The position numbers and the translations under genes are program-made. Below, piece after piece: positions 25,340 to 33,350 of a stretch of 46,952 bases of DNA. The first letter of the stretch is position 1. Each line of letters opens with the position of its first letter. The DNA is taken from assembly GCA_016209705.1 (NCBI GenBank), contig JACQVR010000003.1, positions 1 through 46,952 on the forward strand, read 5' to 3'. Source of the stretch: Planctomycetota bacterium. Its GTDB lineage: Bacteria; Planctomycetota; MHYJ01; JACPRB01. The notes below the pieces were generated by a model. The model searched no databases, had not been told where the DNA came from, and saw only the letters and a program-made list of their open reading frames with translations.

Positions 25340-27088
25340 TCACCGTTCCTTGTCCGCCTCTTCCCCCGGCGCTCCGGCGGCGCGATAGTAGACCTCCAGC
25401 GTCAGCGCGTTGATCGCCGTCGCGTAGACGCGCCCCCCTTCCCCGCTCCATCGATCGACCGGATCCCAGGAACCGTTCTTGCACTCCGCCGCCTTCATGT
25501 TCTGGTGACGCACGAGCGCATCTTTCATTTTTTCGTTCCATGCCGTCCATTTCGGACCGCCGGGCCCATCGTAGTGGAAGAGCGCCAGCGACGCGTGATG
25601 CCAATAATAATAGTCGATTTCGACGTCCTCCCACCGCGGGAGGTCGTTCAGGAGCAGATCGCATCCCTTGGCGACGCGGGGATCTTTTCTGGCGCGGTCG
25701 ATGAGAATCCGCGACATCGCTCCGATCGCCGCCAGCGTCTCATGGTGGCTGAAGTGTTCGTTCATCCCCATGGTGAACACCTTTCCGGTCCCCTTACGGT
25801 TGTACCCCACTCGTCCGGAGGCCTCGTCCGTCACCTCATCGAACCATGCGCGCGCGCCGTCGTACGCGGCCCGGGGGAACGTCAGGCCCGAGAGTTCGGC
25901 CGATTTCAACGCCATGACGGCCCACCCCGTCACCGAACTGTCGTTGTCTCCGCTTCGGACCTTGTACCTCCACGCCTTGCCGGGGTTTTGAGACGCCACC
26001 GTGAAATCGACCGCTTTCTGAGCAGGCTCCTTGAACAGGTTCGATCCCGTCAGCCCGTAGGCCTCCGACATCGCCAGCACGCAGATATGATGGCTGTAGC
26101 CGTGCTTCAGCGCCTGGCGCGGGCCGATGCATCCCTCTTTGTCCTGATGGGCCATCAGCCACTGGAGGCCCTTGCGAACGACGTCGCCGAAGCAGATCTC
26201 ATCGTGCGTATCCTTCGACAGGTGCGAATGGCCGGCGCCCAGGAAGGCCAAGAGCGACAGCCCCGTCACGCCGGCATCGAAATCGGCGTGTCCGGGACTA
26301 GCTCCGCACGTGCCGGGATACCGCTCCGGCGCCGCCACGCCGCAGTTTTTCGAATGATCCACCGCGCTCCACGAGCCGTCCGCGTTCTGGTGGCGTGACA
26401 GCCATTTGAGCGCCGCCAGGACGGCCTCTTCCGTCGCCTTGCCGCCGCCCCCGCGGGCCACCAGGTTCGCCTTGCCTTTCAAACGTCCCGCGTGCGGGCC
26501 GGCGGGAGTTCCCACCACGCGCGGCGCTCCGCCCAGCGATTTGAGAATTTTCTTCAACCATTCGGAGACGTCCGGGTTCTTCGCGCGCGCGATTTCATCT
26601 TGCAGAAACGGAAGTCCTTTCGAGCCCAGGGCCGGAACGATTTTCTTTATTTCTTCCGCCGCGCGCCCCTGCTCTTCGAAGCTGGACGAACCCAGGTGCG
26701 GCACGAGCCGGCGAATCTTTTCTTCGATCTCCGCCTCGGATTCCTGCACGACAGGGCTCTCTCTCGAACCGAAGAAGCCTTGCGGGGTCCGTCCGGATTC
26801 CTGAGGCGCGGAGGCGATTCCTCCCCGTCCATTTTCCGCCGTCGATCGCGGCGAAAATATAGCCCAGAGCACCGCGGCGCAGGCCAGCAGCGACGCGGCC
26901 AACGCGACCGTTTCGGCGAACAAAGGCCGGCGCTTCGTGCCGAGGTCCGCCGCCCCGGGAGCTTTCAGGCGTTCCAAAAAGGTCCGGCACGAATGCTCGG
27001 CTTGATTCTCGGAAGTCGACTCAGCCCACCGGCGGATCAGGCGCCGCAGGTTCCGATCCAGCACGTCTGTGTCGGGTTCAGGATTCAT
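25340..27088 (-). CDS. Membrane-anchored alpha-toroid protein next to an ECF sigma factor
   Basis: A 582-residue protein. A cytoplasmic N-terminus of about 55 residues (contains HSC and many Arg) is followed by one TM helix at about 57-78. A linker and a helical HEAT-like region (about 110-190; EEKIRRLVPHLGSSSFEEQG) lead into a toroid of the squalene-cyclase/prenyltransferase class (about 215-575; ALKWLSRHQNADGSWS, VTGLSLLAFLGAGH, VTGWAVMALKSAELSGL). The cyclase DxDD or QW catalytic set is not evident, so it is probably a binding scaffold. It starts 11 bases inside the sigma gene, the position usually taken by an anti-sigma factor. An anti-sigma or sensor role is inferred from that position. 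Confidence 0.85.
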   Translation of the reverse strand: MNPEPDTDVLDRNLRRLIRRWAESTSENQAEHSCRTFLERLKAPGAADLGTKRRPLFAETVALAASLLACAAVLWAIFSPRSTAENGRGGIASAPQESGRTPQGFFGSRESPVVQESEAEIEEKIRRLVPHLGSSSFEEQGRAAEEIKKIVPALGSKGLPFLQDEIARAKNPDVSEWLKKILKSLGGAPRVVGTPAGPHAGRLKGKANLVARGGGGKATEEAVLAALKWLSRHQNADGSWSAVDHSKNCGVAAPERYPGTCGASPGHADFDAGVTGLSLLAFLGAGHSHLSKDTHDEICFGDVVRKGLQWLMAHQDKEGCIGPRQALKHGYSHHICVLAMSEAYGLTGSNLFKEPAQKAVDFTVASQNPGKAWRYKVRSGDNDSSVTGWAVMALKSAELSGLTFPRAAYDGARAWFDEVTDEASGRVGYNRKGTGKVFTMGMNEHFSHHETLAAIGAMSRILIDRARKDPRVAKGCDLLLNDLPRWEDVEIDYYYWHHASLALFHYDGPGGPKWTAWNEKMKDALVRHQNMKAAECKNGSWDPVDRWSGEGGRVYATAINALTLEVYYRAAGAPGEEADKER

Positions 27089-27626
27089 CGCGCACCTCGT
27101 TCTGCAGAATCTTCCGGAACGCCTCGCGCGCGCGCCGCAGGCGCGATTCGATCGCGTCCTCGCTCTCGTGCAGGCGCGTCGCGATTTCAGGGACGGACAG
27201 GTCCTCCAGATATCGGAGCAGGAGGAGCTTTGTGTATTCCGGGGGAAGGTCGTTGAGGGCGCGCCGAACGCGGGCGCCGACCTCCCGGTCTTCCAGGACC
27301 TCCTCCGGGAGATCCTCGCGATCCAAATGGGTCAAACCGCGCAGCGTCTCGCCGGCGTGGCGCTGGAGTCGTTTCCTGCGGTTGAAGTCCATGGCCCGAT
27401 TGCGGGCGATCGCGTTCAGCCAGGTCAAAGGCGAGGCATGGCCGTTGAATCGGCGGCGATCTCTCCATGCCTGGAGGAAGGTCTCTTGAACGATGTCGTC
27501 GACGTCCGCGTGAGAGGCGCCCGTGATCGCGGAGACGCGCCGGAATAGCTCGGGATAGAATTTGAGGAAGAACTCCCCGGCGTCCGCGTCCGCCACGGAG
27601 TCCGGCTTCTTTTTCTCCATCTTCAT
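27078..27626 (-). CDS. ECF-family RNA polymerase sigma factor
   Basis: A 182-residue sigma-70-family factor of the ECF group. Region 2 spans about 20-90 (FYPELFRRVSAITGASHADV, DDIVQETFLQAWRDRRRF, LTWLNAIARNRAMDFNRRKR). Region 4 spans about 120-175 (RRALNDLPPEYTKLLLLRYL, SVPEIATRLHESEDAIESRL). It directs transcription of a specific regulon under envelope or other stress. ATG 27626; a second Met follows at codon 3. The downstream membrane-anchored toroid gene overlaps it by 11 bases and is its likely regulator. No autoregulatory promoter is identified. Confidence 0.92.
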   Translation of the reverse strand: MKMEKKKPDSVADADAGEFFLKFYPELFRRVSAITGASHADVDDIVQETFLQAWRDRRRFNGHASPLTWLNAIARNRAMDFNRRKRLQRHAGETLRGLTHLDREDLPEEVLEDREVGARVRRALNDLPPEYTKLLLLRYLEDLSVPEIATRLHESEDAIESRLRRAREAFRKILQNEVRDES

Positions 27627-28204
27627 ATCTAGGCGTTTAGAGAAACGAATTCCGTCGCGAAAACGGCCAAAATGACTGAAATTACGTGTGGGAAGCGCCT
27701 GGCTTCGTCACGATCTTGGGCGCGGGCCTTCGACGGCTTGAAAATATCTTCCCGGACGGTCTGCATTATGGTTACGTCGCATTGGAGTCAGCGGAAGAAC
27801 CGACCCGGGCGATAGGCCATCTTCATCCGGAGGCGCCCCATGCCGCACATCCCCCTTTTTCCTGCCCTGCTGCTTTCGTCGGCCGTGCTAAGCAGCCCCG
27901 AGTAAATATTTGCATCCCTACGGGGCTGCTTACCCCGAGCGAAGTCGAGGGGTTCCTGGTGAATCCTTCGACTCGCCTGCGGCTCGCTCAGGATAAGCGG
28001 CCCGCAAGGAGTGCAGGAAATTTCTTCGGGCCGCTTAGTGTCACCCAGCTCCGCCCAGGATCTGCGTGACCGATACGGGACGCGATCCCTTGAGGCGGCC
28101 CGGGAATTGGACGAGGGCATCAAGCGGGTCAAGCAGAGGAAAGCGGCGGACACCTCGACGGTCCTTCTTCCGCGAATCGTCTCCTGGGCCTACAATCAAC
28201 CCCC
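27627..28204. other. Large intergenic gap with a hairpin cassette
   Basis: This 578-base gap separates the divergent sigma gene and the beta-lactamase-fold gene. It must hold both promoters. I see no supported coding region; its open frames are low-complexity. The main structure is the hairpin cassette at 27889-28037, described separately. Confidence 0.5.
27889..28037. repeat. Tandem hairpin repeat cassette
   Basis: Two long stem-loops lie in tandem. TAAGCAGCCCCG (27889-27900) pairs perfectly with 27921-27932 across a 20-base loop. TAAGCGGCCCG (27994-28004) pairs perfectly with 28027-28037 across 22 bases. Between them lie CCCCGAGCGAAGTCGAGGGG (27933-27952) and CCTTCGACTCGCCTGCGG with CTCGCTCAGG, words typical of abundant short repeats in genomes of uncultivated bacteria. 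The cassette could be a palindromic REP-type or MITE-like unit. Confidence 0.65.
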
Positions 28205-29311
28205 ATGCGCGCGTGCTTGCTGTTTTTTTTCGCGTCGTTGGCGGTTCAGGACGGCGGCGCCAAACCCCGCGATATTTCAACCATCCTCAAATCGATCCGG
28301 AAAGGAAAGGATCTTCCCGGAATCGTGGGGGCGATCGTCACGTCCGCAGGGATCGTCGCCATCGGCGCCGACGGCGTCCGCCGGCGCGGGGCCGACGAGA
28401 AAGTCACTGCGGGGGATCGTTTTCACATCGGATCCTGCGCGAAATCCATGACCGCAACGGTTCTGGCGATGCTGGTGGAGGAGAAGAAGCTCGCGTGGGA
28501 TACGAAAGTCGCGGAGGTTTTCTCCGACGTCCCGGACGTCCACGAAGGATGGAACGTCGTCGCGTTGAAACATTTGCTGACGCATCGCGGGGGCGCCCCG
28601 GAGGATCTCCTCGCCGGCGGACTGTGGGAATCCTTGCTGAAGCGACAGGGGACGCCGGCCGAGGAGCGCGCCCGGCTCGCTCGCGCCGTGCTCAAAAAGG
28701 AACCGATCGCCGCGCCGGGAACGACGTTCCTGTATTCGAACGCCGGATACGCCCTCGCGGGCGCCATGGCGGAAAAAACGACGGGGCAAGCGTGGGAAGA
28801 TCTCCTTCGCAAACGCCTCTTCGAGCCGCTCGGAATGACGTCCGCCGGGTTCGGAGCTCCCGGCGCGCCGGATAAGCTCGACCAACCTCGCGGGCACAAA
28901 CCGAACGGAGAGCCGGTCGAACCCGGCCCACAGGCCGACAATCCCCCGGCGCTCAGTCCGGCCGGCACCGTTCATTGCTCGATCGGCGACTGGGCGAAGT
29001 TCGTCGCGCTGCACCTCCGAGTCGGCAAGGGGACGCCGGCGCTTCTGAAGCCGGGTTCCTTCGCGGCGCTTCACCATCCTCCCGAAGGGGCGGATTACGC
29101 CATGGGCTGGATCGCGACGCCTCGTGAATGGGCCGGAGGCGAGGCGCTCACGCACGCGGGCAGCAATACGATGTGGTTCGCCGTCGTCTGGATGGCGCCG
29201 AAGAAGGACGTCGCCGTGCTGATCGCGACGAACAGCGGCGAAGAGAAGGCCGCCGGCGCCTGCGACGCGGCCGCCAGCGCGCTGATCCGCGAACAGTTCC
29301 AGGGTAAATGA
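28205..29311 (+). CDS. Exported serine hydrolase, beta-lactamase class C/penicillin-binding fold
   Basis: A 368-residue protein. The N-terminal 13 residues (MRACLLFFFASLA) start a signal peptide. The catalytic SxxK is S77-C-A-K80 in HIGSCAKSMTA. The second motif YSN is at 177-179 (FLYSNAGYALAG), and the third is HAG in LTHAGSNTMW near residue 315, all as in class C beta-lactamases, esterases and DD-peptidases. LFEPLGMTSAGFG is the usual neighbouring landmark. The substrate cannot be told from motifs: beta-lactamase, D-alanyl-peptidase or esterase are all possible. Just downstream is an erythromycin-esterase homologue, but this does not prove a resistance role. Confidence 0.88.
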   Translation: MRACLLFFFASLAVQDGGAKPRDISTILKSIRKGKDLPGIVGAIVTSAGIVAIGADGVRRRGADEKVTAGDRFHIGSCAKSMTATVLAMLVEEKKLAWDTKVAEVFSDVPDVHEGWNVVALKHLLTHRGGAPEDLLAGGLWESLLKRQGTPAEERARLARAVLKKEPIAAPGTTFLYSNAGYALAGAMAEKTTGQAWEDLLRKRLFEPLGMTSAGFGAPGAPDKLDQPRGHKPNGEPVEPGPQADNPPALSPAGTVHCSIGDWAKFVALHLRVGKGTPALLKPGSFAALHHPPEGADYAMGWIATPREWAGGEALTHAGSNTMWFAVVWMAPKKDVAVLIATNSGEEKAAGACDAAASALIREQFQGK

Positions 29312-29383
29312 CCGGGGATCGCTGGGGCGCGCGGTGCCGAGCCGCTTGCCCGGCTTCTCTCGGCGGAGGTAGGATCCCTGCTT

Positions 29384-31105
29384 ATGCCTCTCGGCGAAAC
29401 GTTGATCACTCCGATCTTGATCGCGGTTTTCGCGGCTCCGGTTGCGGCTCAACAGGCGACCGACGCCGCCATCGACTGGATCAAGGCGCGCGCGATCCCG
29501 ATCAAAACGGTCGAGGCGGAAAACGGCTTCGAAGATCTCCAGCCGCTCAAGCGGGTGATCGGCGACGCGCGGATCGTTTCGCTCGGTGAATCGACGCACG
29601 GCAGCCGCGAGATCTTCCAGATGAAGCACCGCCTGGTCGAGTTCCTCACGACGGAGATGGGATTCACGATCTTCTCCATCGAAGCGAACCTGCCCGAGGC
29701 CTATCGCGTGAACGACTACGTGCTCCGCGGCGAGGGCGACCCCGATCGTTTGATCGCCGGCATGTACTTCTGGACGTGGAACACGCGCGAAATGAAGGAC
29801 ATGGTCGAGTGGATGCGGCGATTCAATCAGGAGGGCAAGGGCCGGATCGAGTTCACCGGATTCGATATGCAGGTGCCAGACGTCGCGATGAAGGAAGTGG
29901 TGCGGTTCCTCGAAGGAGCCGATGAAGACCAGGCAGGGGCCGCCCGAGCGGCGTACAAGGACGCCAAGAAGAGCGCGCCTCAAAATGAGTTCGGCGTCGC
30001 CACCGGAACATTCCCCGCGAAAGCCGCGCGCGGGAAAAAGGTGACGTTCCGCGGTTGGATCAAGACGGACAACGTGCGCGGATATGCCGGTCTTTGGTGG
30101 CGCTGCGACGGACCGAACCATCAGGTGCTCGCCTTCGACAACATGGCGTCGAAGGAAATAAACGGCACGCGGGATTGGCGGCAATATAGCCTCGAACTGA
30201 TGGTGCCCGCTGAAACCACGAACATCAATTTCGGGGTCCTCATGGCGGGTCAAGGGACCGCATGGTTCGACGACCTGGAGGTGCTCCTCGATGGACACGC
30301 GTTCAAGAAGCCCGAGCTTTTCGACTTTGACTTCGAAGCGGACGCGATCCGCGGGTTCTTCATCCCTCCCCTGAGGGGATACCGCGTCGAGCTCGACGCG
30401 GATGTTTCGAAGTCCGGAAAGAGGAGCCTGAGACTACGTTCCGTCGACCCTCCGTCCGCGCCGTCGACCGAGGATTTTAAGAACGTGGTGGCGGCTTGCG
30501 AAGAGGTTCAGAAACGCCTCGCCGGTTCGCGAGCGGACCTCGTCAAGAAGCACGATCCTCAGGACGTGGACTGGGCCATTGTCAACGCCCGGTTGGTGGT
30601 TTCCGCGATGAAGCTTCGAAGCGGAAACGCGGTCGTGCGCGATGCGGCGATGGCCGATAACGTGCAATGGATCCTCGAGCAACGCCCCGGCGCGAAGATC
30701 GTTCTCTGGGCGCACAACGGACATGTCGGCAAGCAGGCGTTCGCCATGGGCAAATACCTGGATCGGAAATTCGGGAAGGATCACGTGGCGATCGCCTTTG
30801 CGACGGCCAAAGGGGAATACCAGGCTATCGGAAAGAAGGGCTTGGCCACGCATCCCTTGCAAGCCCCGCCCGCGGAGAGCTATGAGGCGGCATTCTTGCG
30901 AACCGGCCTGCCCCGCTTTCTCCTCGATCTTCGCCAGGTCGGAAGAGACGACGAAGACTCGGGCTGGTTGAGCAAGCCCCACCCCTTCCGTTTGATCGGC
31001 GCTCTGGCGATGGACTCGCAGTTTACTGCCGCGGTGCTGCCGGCCCTGTACGATGCGGTCCTCTATCTGGAAGATACGACGTCGGCACGGCCTCTGGGCC
31101 CTTGA
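29384..31105 (+). CDS. Exported erythromycin-esterase-family protein with inserted beta-sandwich domain
   Basis: A 573-residue protein. The signal peptide is about 1-22. The Ere fold is marked by GESTHGS (68-74, with Glu69 and His72), MKHRLVEFL, FTGFDMQ (about 158-164) and WAHNGHVGK (442-450, His444 and His447). Between about 200 and 365 the fold is interrupted by a jelly-roll-like segment (VTFRGWIKTDNVRGYAGLWW, GTAWFDDLEVLLDG) of carbohydrate-binding style. Ere-type enzymes hydrolyse macrolide lactones, but most environmental members have unknown substrates. The insert and export signal argue for an extracytoplasmic esterase or hydrolase rather than a cytosolic resistance enzyme. ATG 29384 has GGAGGT about 13 bases upstream. 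Confidence 0.85.
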   Translation: MPLGETLITPILIAVFAAPVAAQQATDAAIDWIKARAIPIKTVEAENGFEDLQPLKRVIGDARIVSLGESTHGSREIFQMKHRLVEFLTTEMGFTIFSIEANLPEAYRVNDYVLRGEGDPDRLIAGMYFWTWNTREMKDMVEWMRRFNQEGKGRIEFTGFDMQVPDVAMKEVVRFLEGADEDQAGAARAAYKDAKKSAPQNEFGVATGTFPAKAARGKKVTFRGWIKTDNVRGYAGLWWRCDGPNHQVLAFDNMASKEINGTRDWRQYSLELMVPAETTNINFGVLMAGQGTAWFDDLEVLLDGHAFKKPELFDFDFEADAIRGFFIPPLRGYRVELDADVSKSGKRSLRLRSVDPPSAPSTEDFKNVVAACEEVQKRLAGSRADLVKKHDPQDVDWAIVNARLVVSAMKLRSGNAVVRDAAMADNVQWILEQRPGAKIVLWAHNGHVGKQAFAMGKYLDRKFGKDHVAIAFATAKGEYQAIGKKGLATHPLQAPPAESYEAAFLRTGLPRFLLDLRQVGRDDEDSGWLSKPHPFRLIGALAMDSQFTAAVLPALYDAVLYLEDTTSARPLGP

Positions 31106-31199
31106 TTCCGCGCTAGTCGCCGCCGCCAACGCCGCGCCGGCGGGATACGTCGAATCTCCGGTTTCCGGCGGCCGACGATACTTGAGGAGGATCGGACGG

Positions 31200-33335
31200 A
31201 TGATCAAGCACGCGCTCGCGGCGTTTATCCCCTTTCTCTGTGCGTTCGCTCAAGACCAGGACGATCCCGGCGACGGGAAAAAGGCGAGCTGGAAACGGTG
31301 CGGAAGCGAGATCCGCTGGATCCGCAACTCGAAGCCTTCGGTGACCACGTTCGACGAGGCTGTGGAGAAGGCGCGGAACGATCAAAAGCTTCTGCTATGG
31401 TATATCCCCCATCTCAATGTGGGCGGGTACATCCACAACCTGGAATCGCTCGACCGATACCTCCTGACCGGGCCGTTCTCGGACCCCGAGCTTTCGGTGT
31501 TGATCAACCGGAAATTCACGCCGCTGTACATGCCTTCCGGAGGCGAAGCCGCGAAAATATTCGGCATCAAGCCGTTCAAGTACATGGAGCCGTGCATCGC
31601 CGTCTGCACGCCGGACAAGAAGCTCGTCCACGTCCTCCATCGCATCCGGACGTTCGACACCGATTATTTCATGTGGATGTTGCGCAAGATCCTCGCGGAC
31701 CATCCGGAATACAATTCGCCGAGCGCCTCGGCGAGAAAAGCGAAGGAAGAACTGGATCAAAACAAGGAATCGGTTCCCCATCGCCTGTCGTGGGCGGCCG
31801 AATGCGTGATGGACGGCGATTACGACGCCGCGCGGGCGACGCTCGATTCCGTTTCGGAAACTCCCGACCACTCCGCGCCGGCGCATTTCCTGCGCGCCCT
31901 CTTGGCCAAGCGCAACCGGAACGCCCGGGAGGCGCTCCGCCATCTGGAAAAAGCGCGGAAGGGGAGCGACGAGGAACGGCTCGCCCGAATCTTGACGGAG
32001 AGTGGCGTCGTCCTGGCCCGCGTCGGCGAGAATGGCGAGGCCGCGAAAATCCTGGAGGAAGTCGTCCAAAAGTATCCGCGGTCCGAGGCGGCTCCGCAAG
32101 CCGCGTACTTCCTCGGAGCGCTGAGGTTCCTCAACGCCGCCGATGATGAGGCGACAAGAATCTGGAGCGAGCTGAGGGAGCGGTATCCGGAGTCGATCTG
32201 GGCCTGCAAGGCGGACGCGAACCTGGCGAAAGCGTTCGACTCCACGTCCGGCGTCGGAGCCTTTACTCATTCGATGCAGATCCTGGAATGGCCGTCTGAA
32301 GACGCGTTCAAACTGGAGAGCGAAACCGTCTGGAAGCGCGCGATGACGGATAAGGACGACATCGTCCGGCGCGCGGTGAAGTTTCTGATCGCGTCCCAGC
32401 GCGCCGACGGATCGTGGAGAGCCAGCCGGTACATCAACGAGCGCAAGCCGGGCATCCTCGACAACGTCTGGATGGCCACGAGCGCGGTATGCGCGGCCGC
32501 CTTGGCCGAGTACCGGGACGCGAGTCCCGACGCGATCGGCAAAGCGCTGGATCGAGCCGACGGTTTTTTCCTCAAGGACGGCGTCCACCGGGGGAAGAAC
32601 GGCGCCGTCGGAGGCAAATATGACGAGTGGTCGTACGCCGACGCGTACCGGTTGCTCTATTTCTCCAAGCGGATCGCGCTTCTGGAAGACGCGGACCGGA
32701 AGGCGAAAATCAAGGAGTTCGGCGCCGAGCTGATCCGGAATCTGGCGCAGCAGCAGGGCACTTACCGCGGATTCTTCGCCCATGAATACCCGAATCCGTT
32801 TTGCTCCGCGACGGTCATCTTCTGCCTGAGCCGGGCTAAAGGCGCCGGCTTCGAGGTGCCCGAAGAAATGCTGGCGGCCGCGGCGGAGCGGATCGCGTCG
32901 GTACGCGGCAAGGAAGGGACGTTCGCGTACGGCGCGGGCGGTCGAGGCGCTCCGAAAAAGAGCGGAAGTTCGCGGGCCGCGTTGTGCCAGTACGCGATGC
33001 TGCTCGCCGGACGAGGCGAAAAGAAGGACGTGTCGGAAGCGCTGGACCTGTTTCTGAAATACCACGACCAGGGGATGGCCATAGCCCGCAAATCAGATTG
33101 CCATTGCCCCCCGCTGGACGCCGTCGCCGGATTTTTCTACTGGCACAACTTCTATCCCGCGTGCGAGGCGGCCAAGGCCTGCGCGCAGGAAGGAGACGAC
33201 AAGCGCCCGCGGCTTTTCGAGATCATCGTCTCCATCCCCGAAATCGACGGAACGTTCATCGACGGCCACGAAATGGGCAAGCCCTATGGAACCGCCATGG
33301 CGCTGCTTTCGATCCAGGCCCTGGATTCGAAGTGA
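31200..33335 (+). CDS. Secreted thioredoxin-like/TPR/alpha-toroid protein, paralogue 2
   Basis: A 711-residue protein with the domain order of the 19315-21384 gene. It has a signal peptide (about 1-18), then a thioredoxin-like part (about 45-175; KLLLWYIPHLNVGGYI, KFTPLYMPSGG, HVLHRIRTFDTDYF). A TPR-like part follows (about 210-345; ALRHLEKARKGSDEERLARI, AAKILEEVVQKYPRSEAAPQ). The last part is an alpha/alpha toroid (about 380-711; VKFLIASQRADGSWRASRY, AHEYPNPFCSATVIF, HEMGKPYGTAMALLSI). It lacks CxxC. ATG 31200 is preceded by GAGGAGG. It ends 15 bases before the convergent propeller gene. The function is unknown. Confidence 0.85.
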   Translation: MIKHALAAFIPFLCAFAQDQDDPGDGKKASWKRCGSEIRWIRNSKPSVTTFDEAVEKARNDQKLLLWYIPHLNVGGYIHNLESLDRYLLTGPFSDPELSVLINRKFTPLYMPSGGEAAKIFGIKPFKYMEPCIAVCTPDKKLVHVLHRIRTFDTDYFMWMLRKILADHPEYNSPSASARKAKEELDQNKESVPHRLSWAAECVMDGDYDAARATLDSVSETPDHSAPAHFLRALLAKRNRNAREALRHLEKARKGSDEERLARILTESGVVLARVGENGEAAKILEEVVQKYPRSEAAPQAAYFLGALRFLNAADDEATRIWSELRERYPESIWACKADANLAKAFDSTSGVGAFTHSMQILEWPSEDAFKLESETVWKRAMTDKDDIVRRAVKFLIASQRADGSWRASRYINERKPGILDNVWMATSAVCAAALAEYRDASPDAIGKALDRADGFFLKDGVHRGKNGAVGGKYDEWSYADAYRLLYFSKRIALLEDADRKAKIKEFGAELIRNLAQQQGTYRGFFAHEYPNPFCSATVIFCLSRAKGAGFEVPEEMLAAAAERIASVRGKEGTFAYGAGGRGAPKKSGSSRAALCQYAMLLAGRGEKKDVSEALDLFLKYHDQGMAIARKSDCHCPPLDAVAGFFYWHNFYPACEAAKACAQEGDDKRPRLFEIIVSIPEIDGTFIDGHEMGKPYGTAMALLSIQALDSK

Positions 33336-33350
33336 CGCTCGGGCTTCTCG

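Noticed and set aside
27889..28037. CRISPR array
   Set aside because: Only two hairpins with different stems, no regular repeat-spacer pattern and no cas genes.
28205..31105. An antibiotic-resistance cassette (beta-lactamase plus erythromycin esterase)
   Set aside because: Both are broad families with many non-resistance members, both are exported, and no mobile-element genes surround them.
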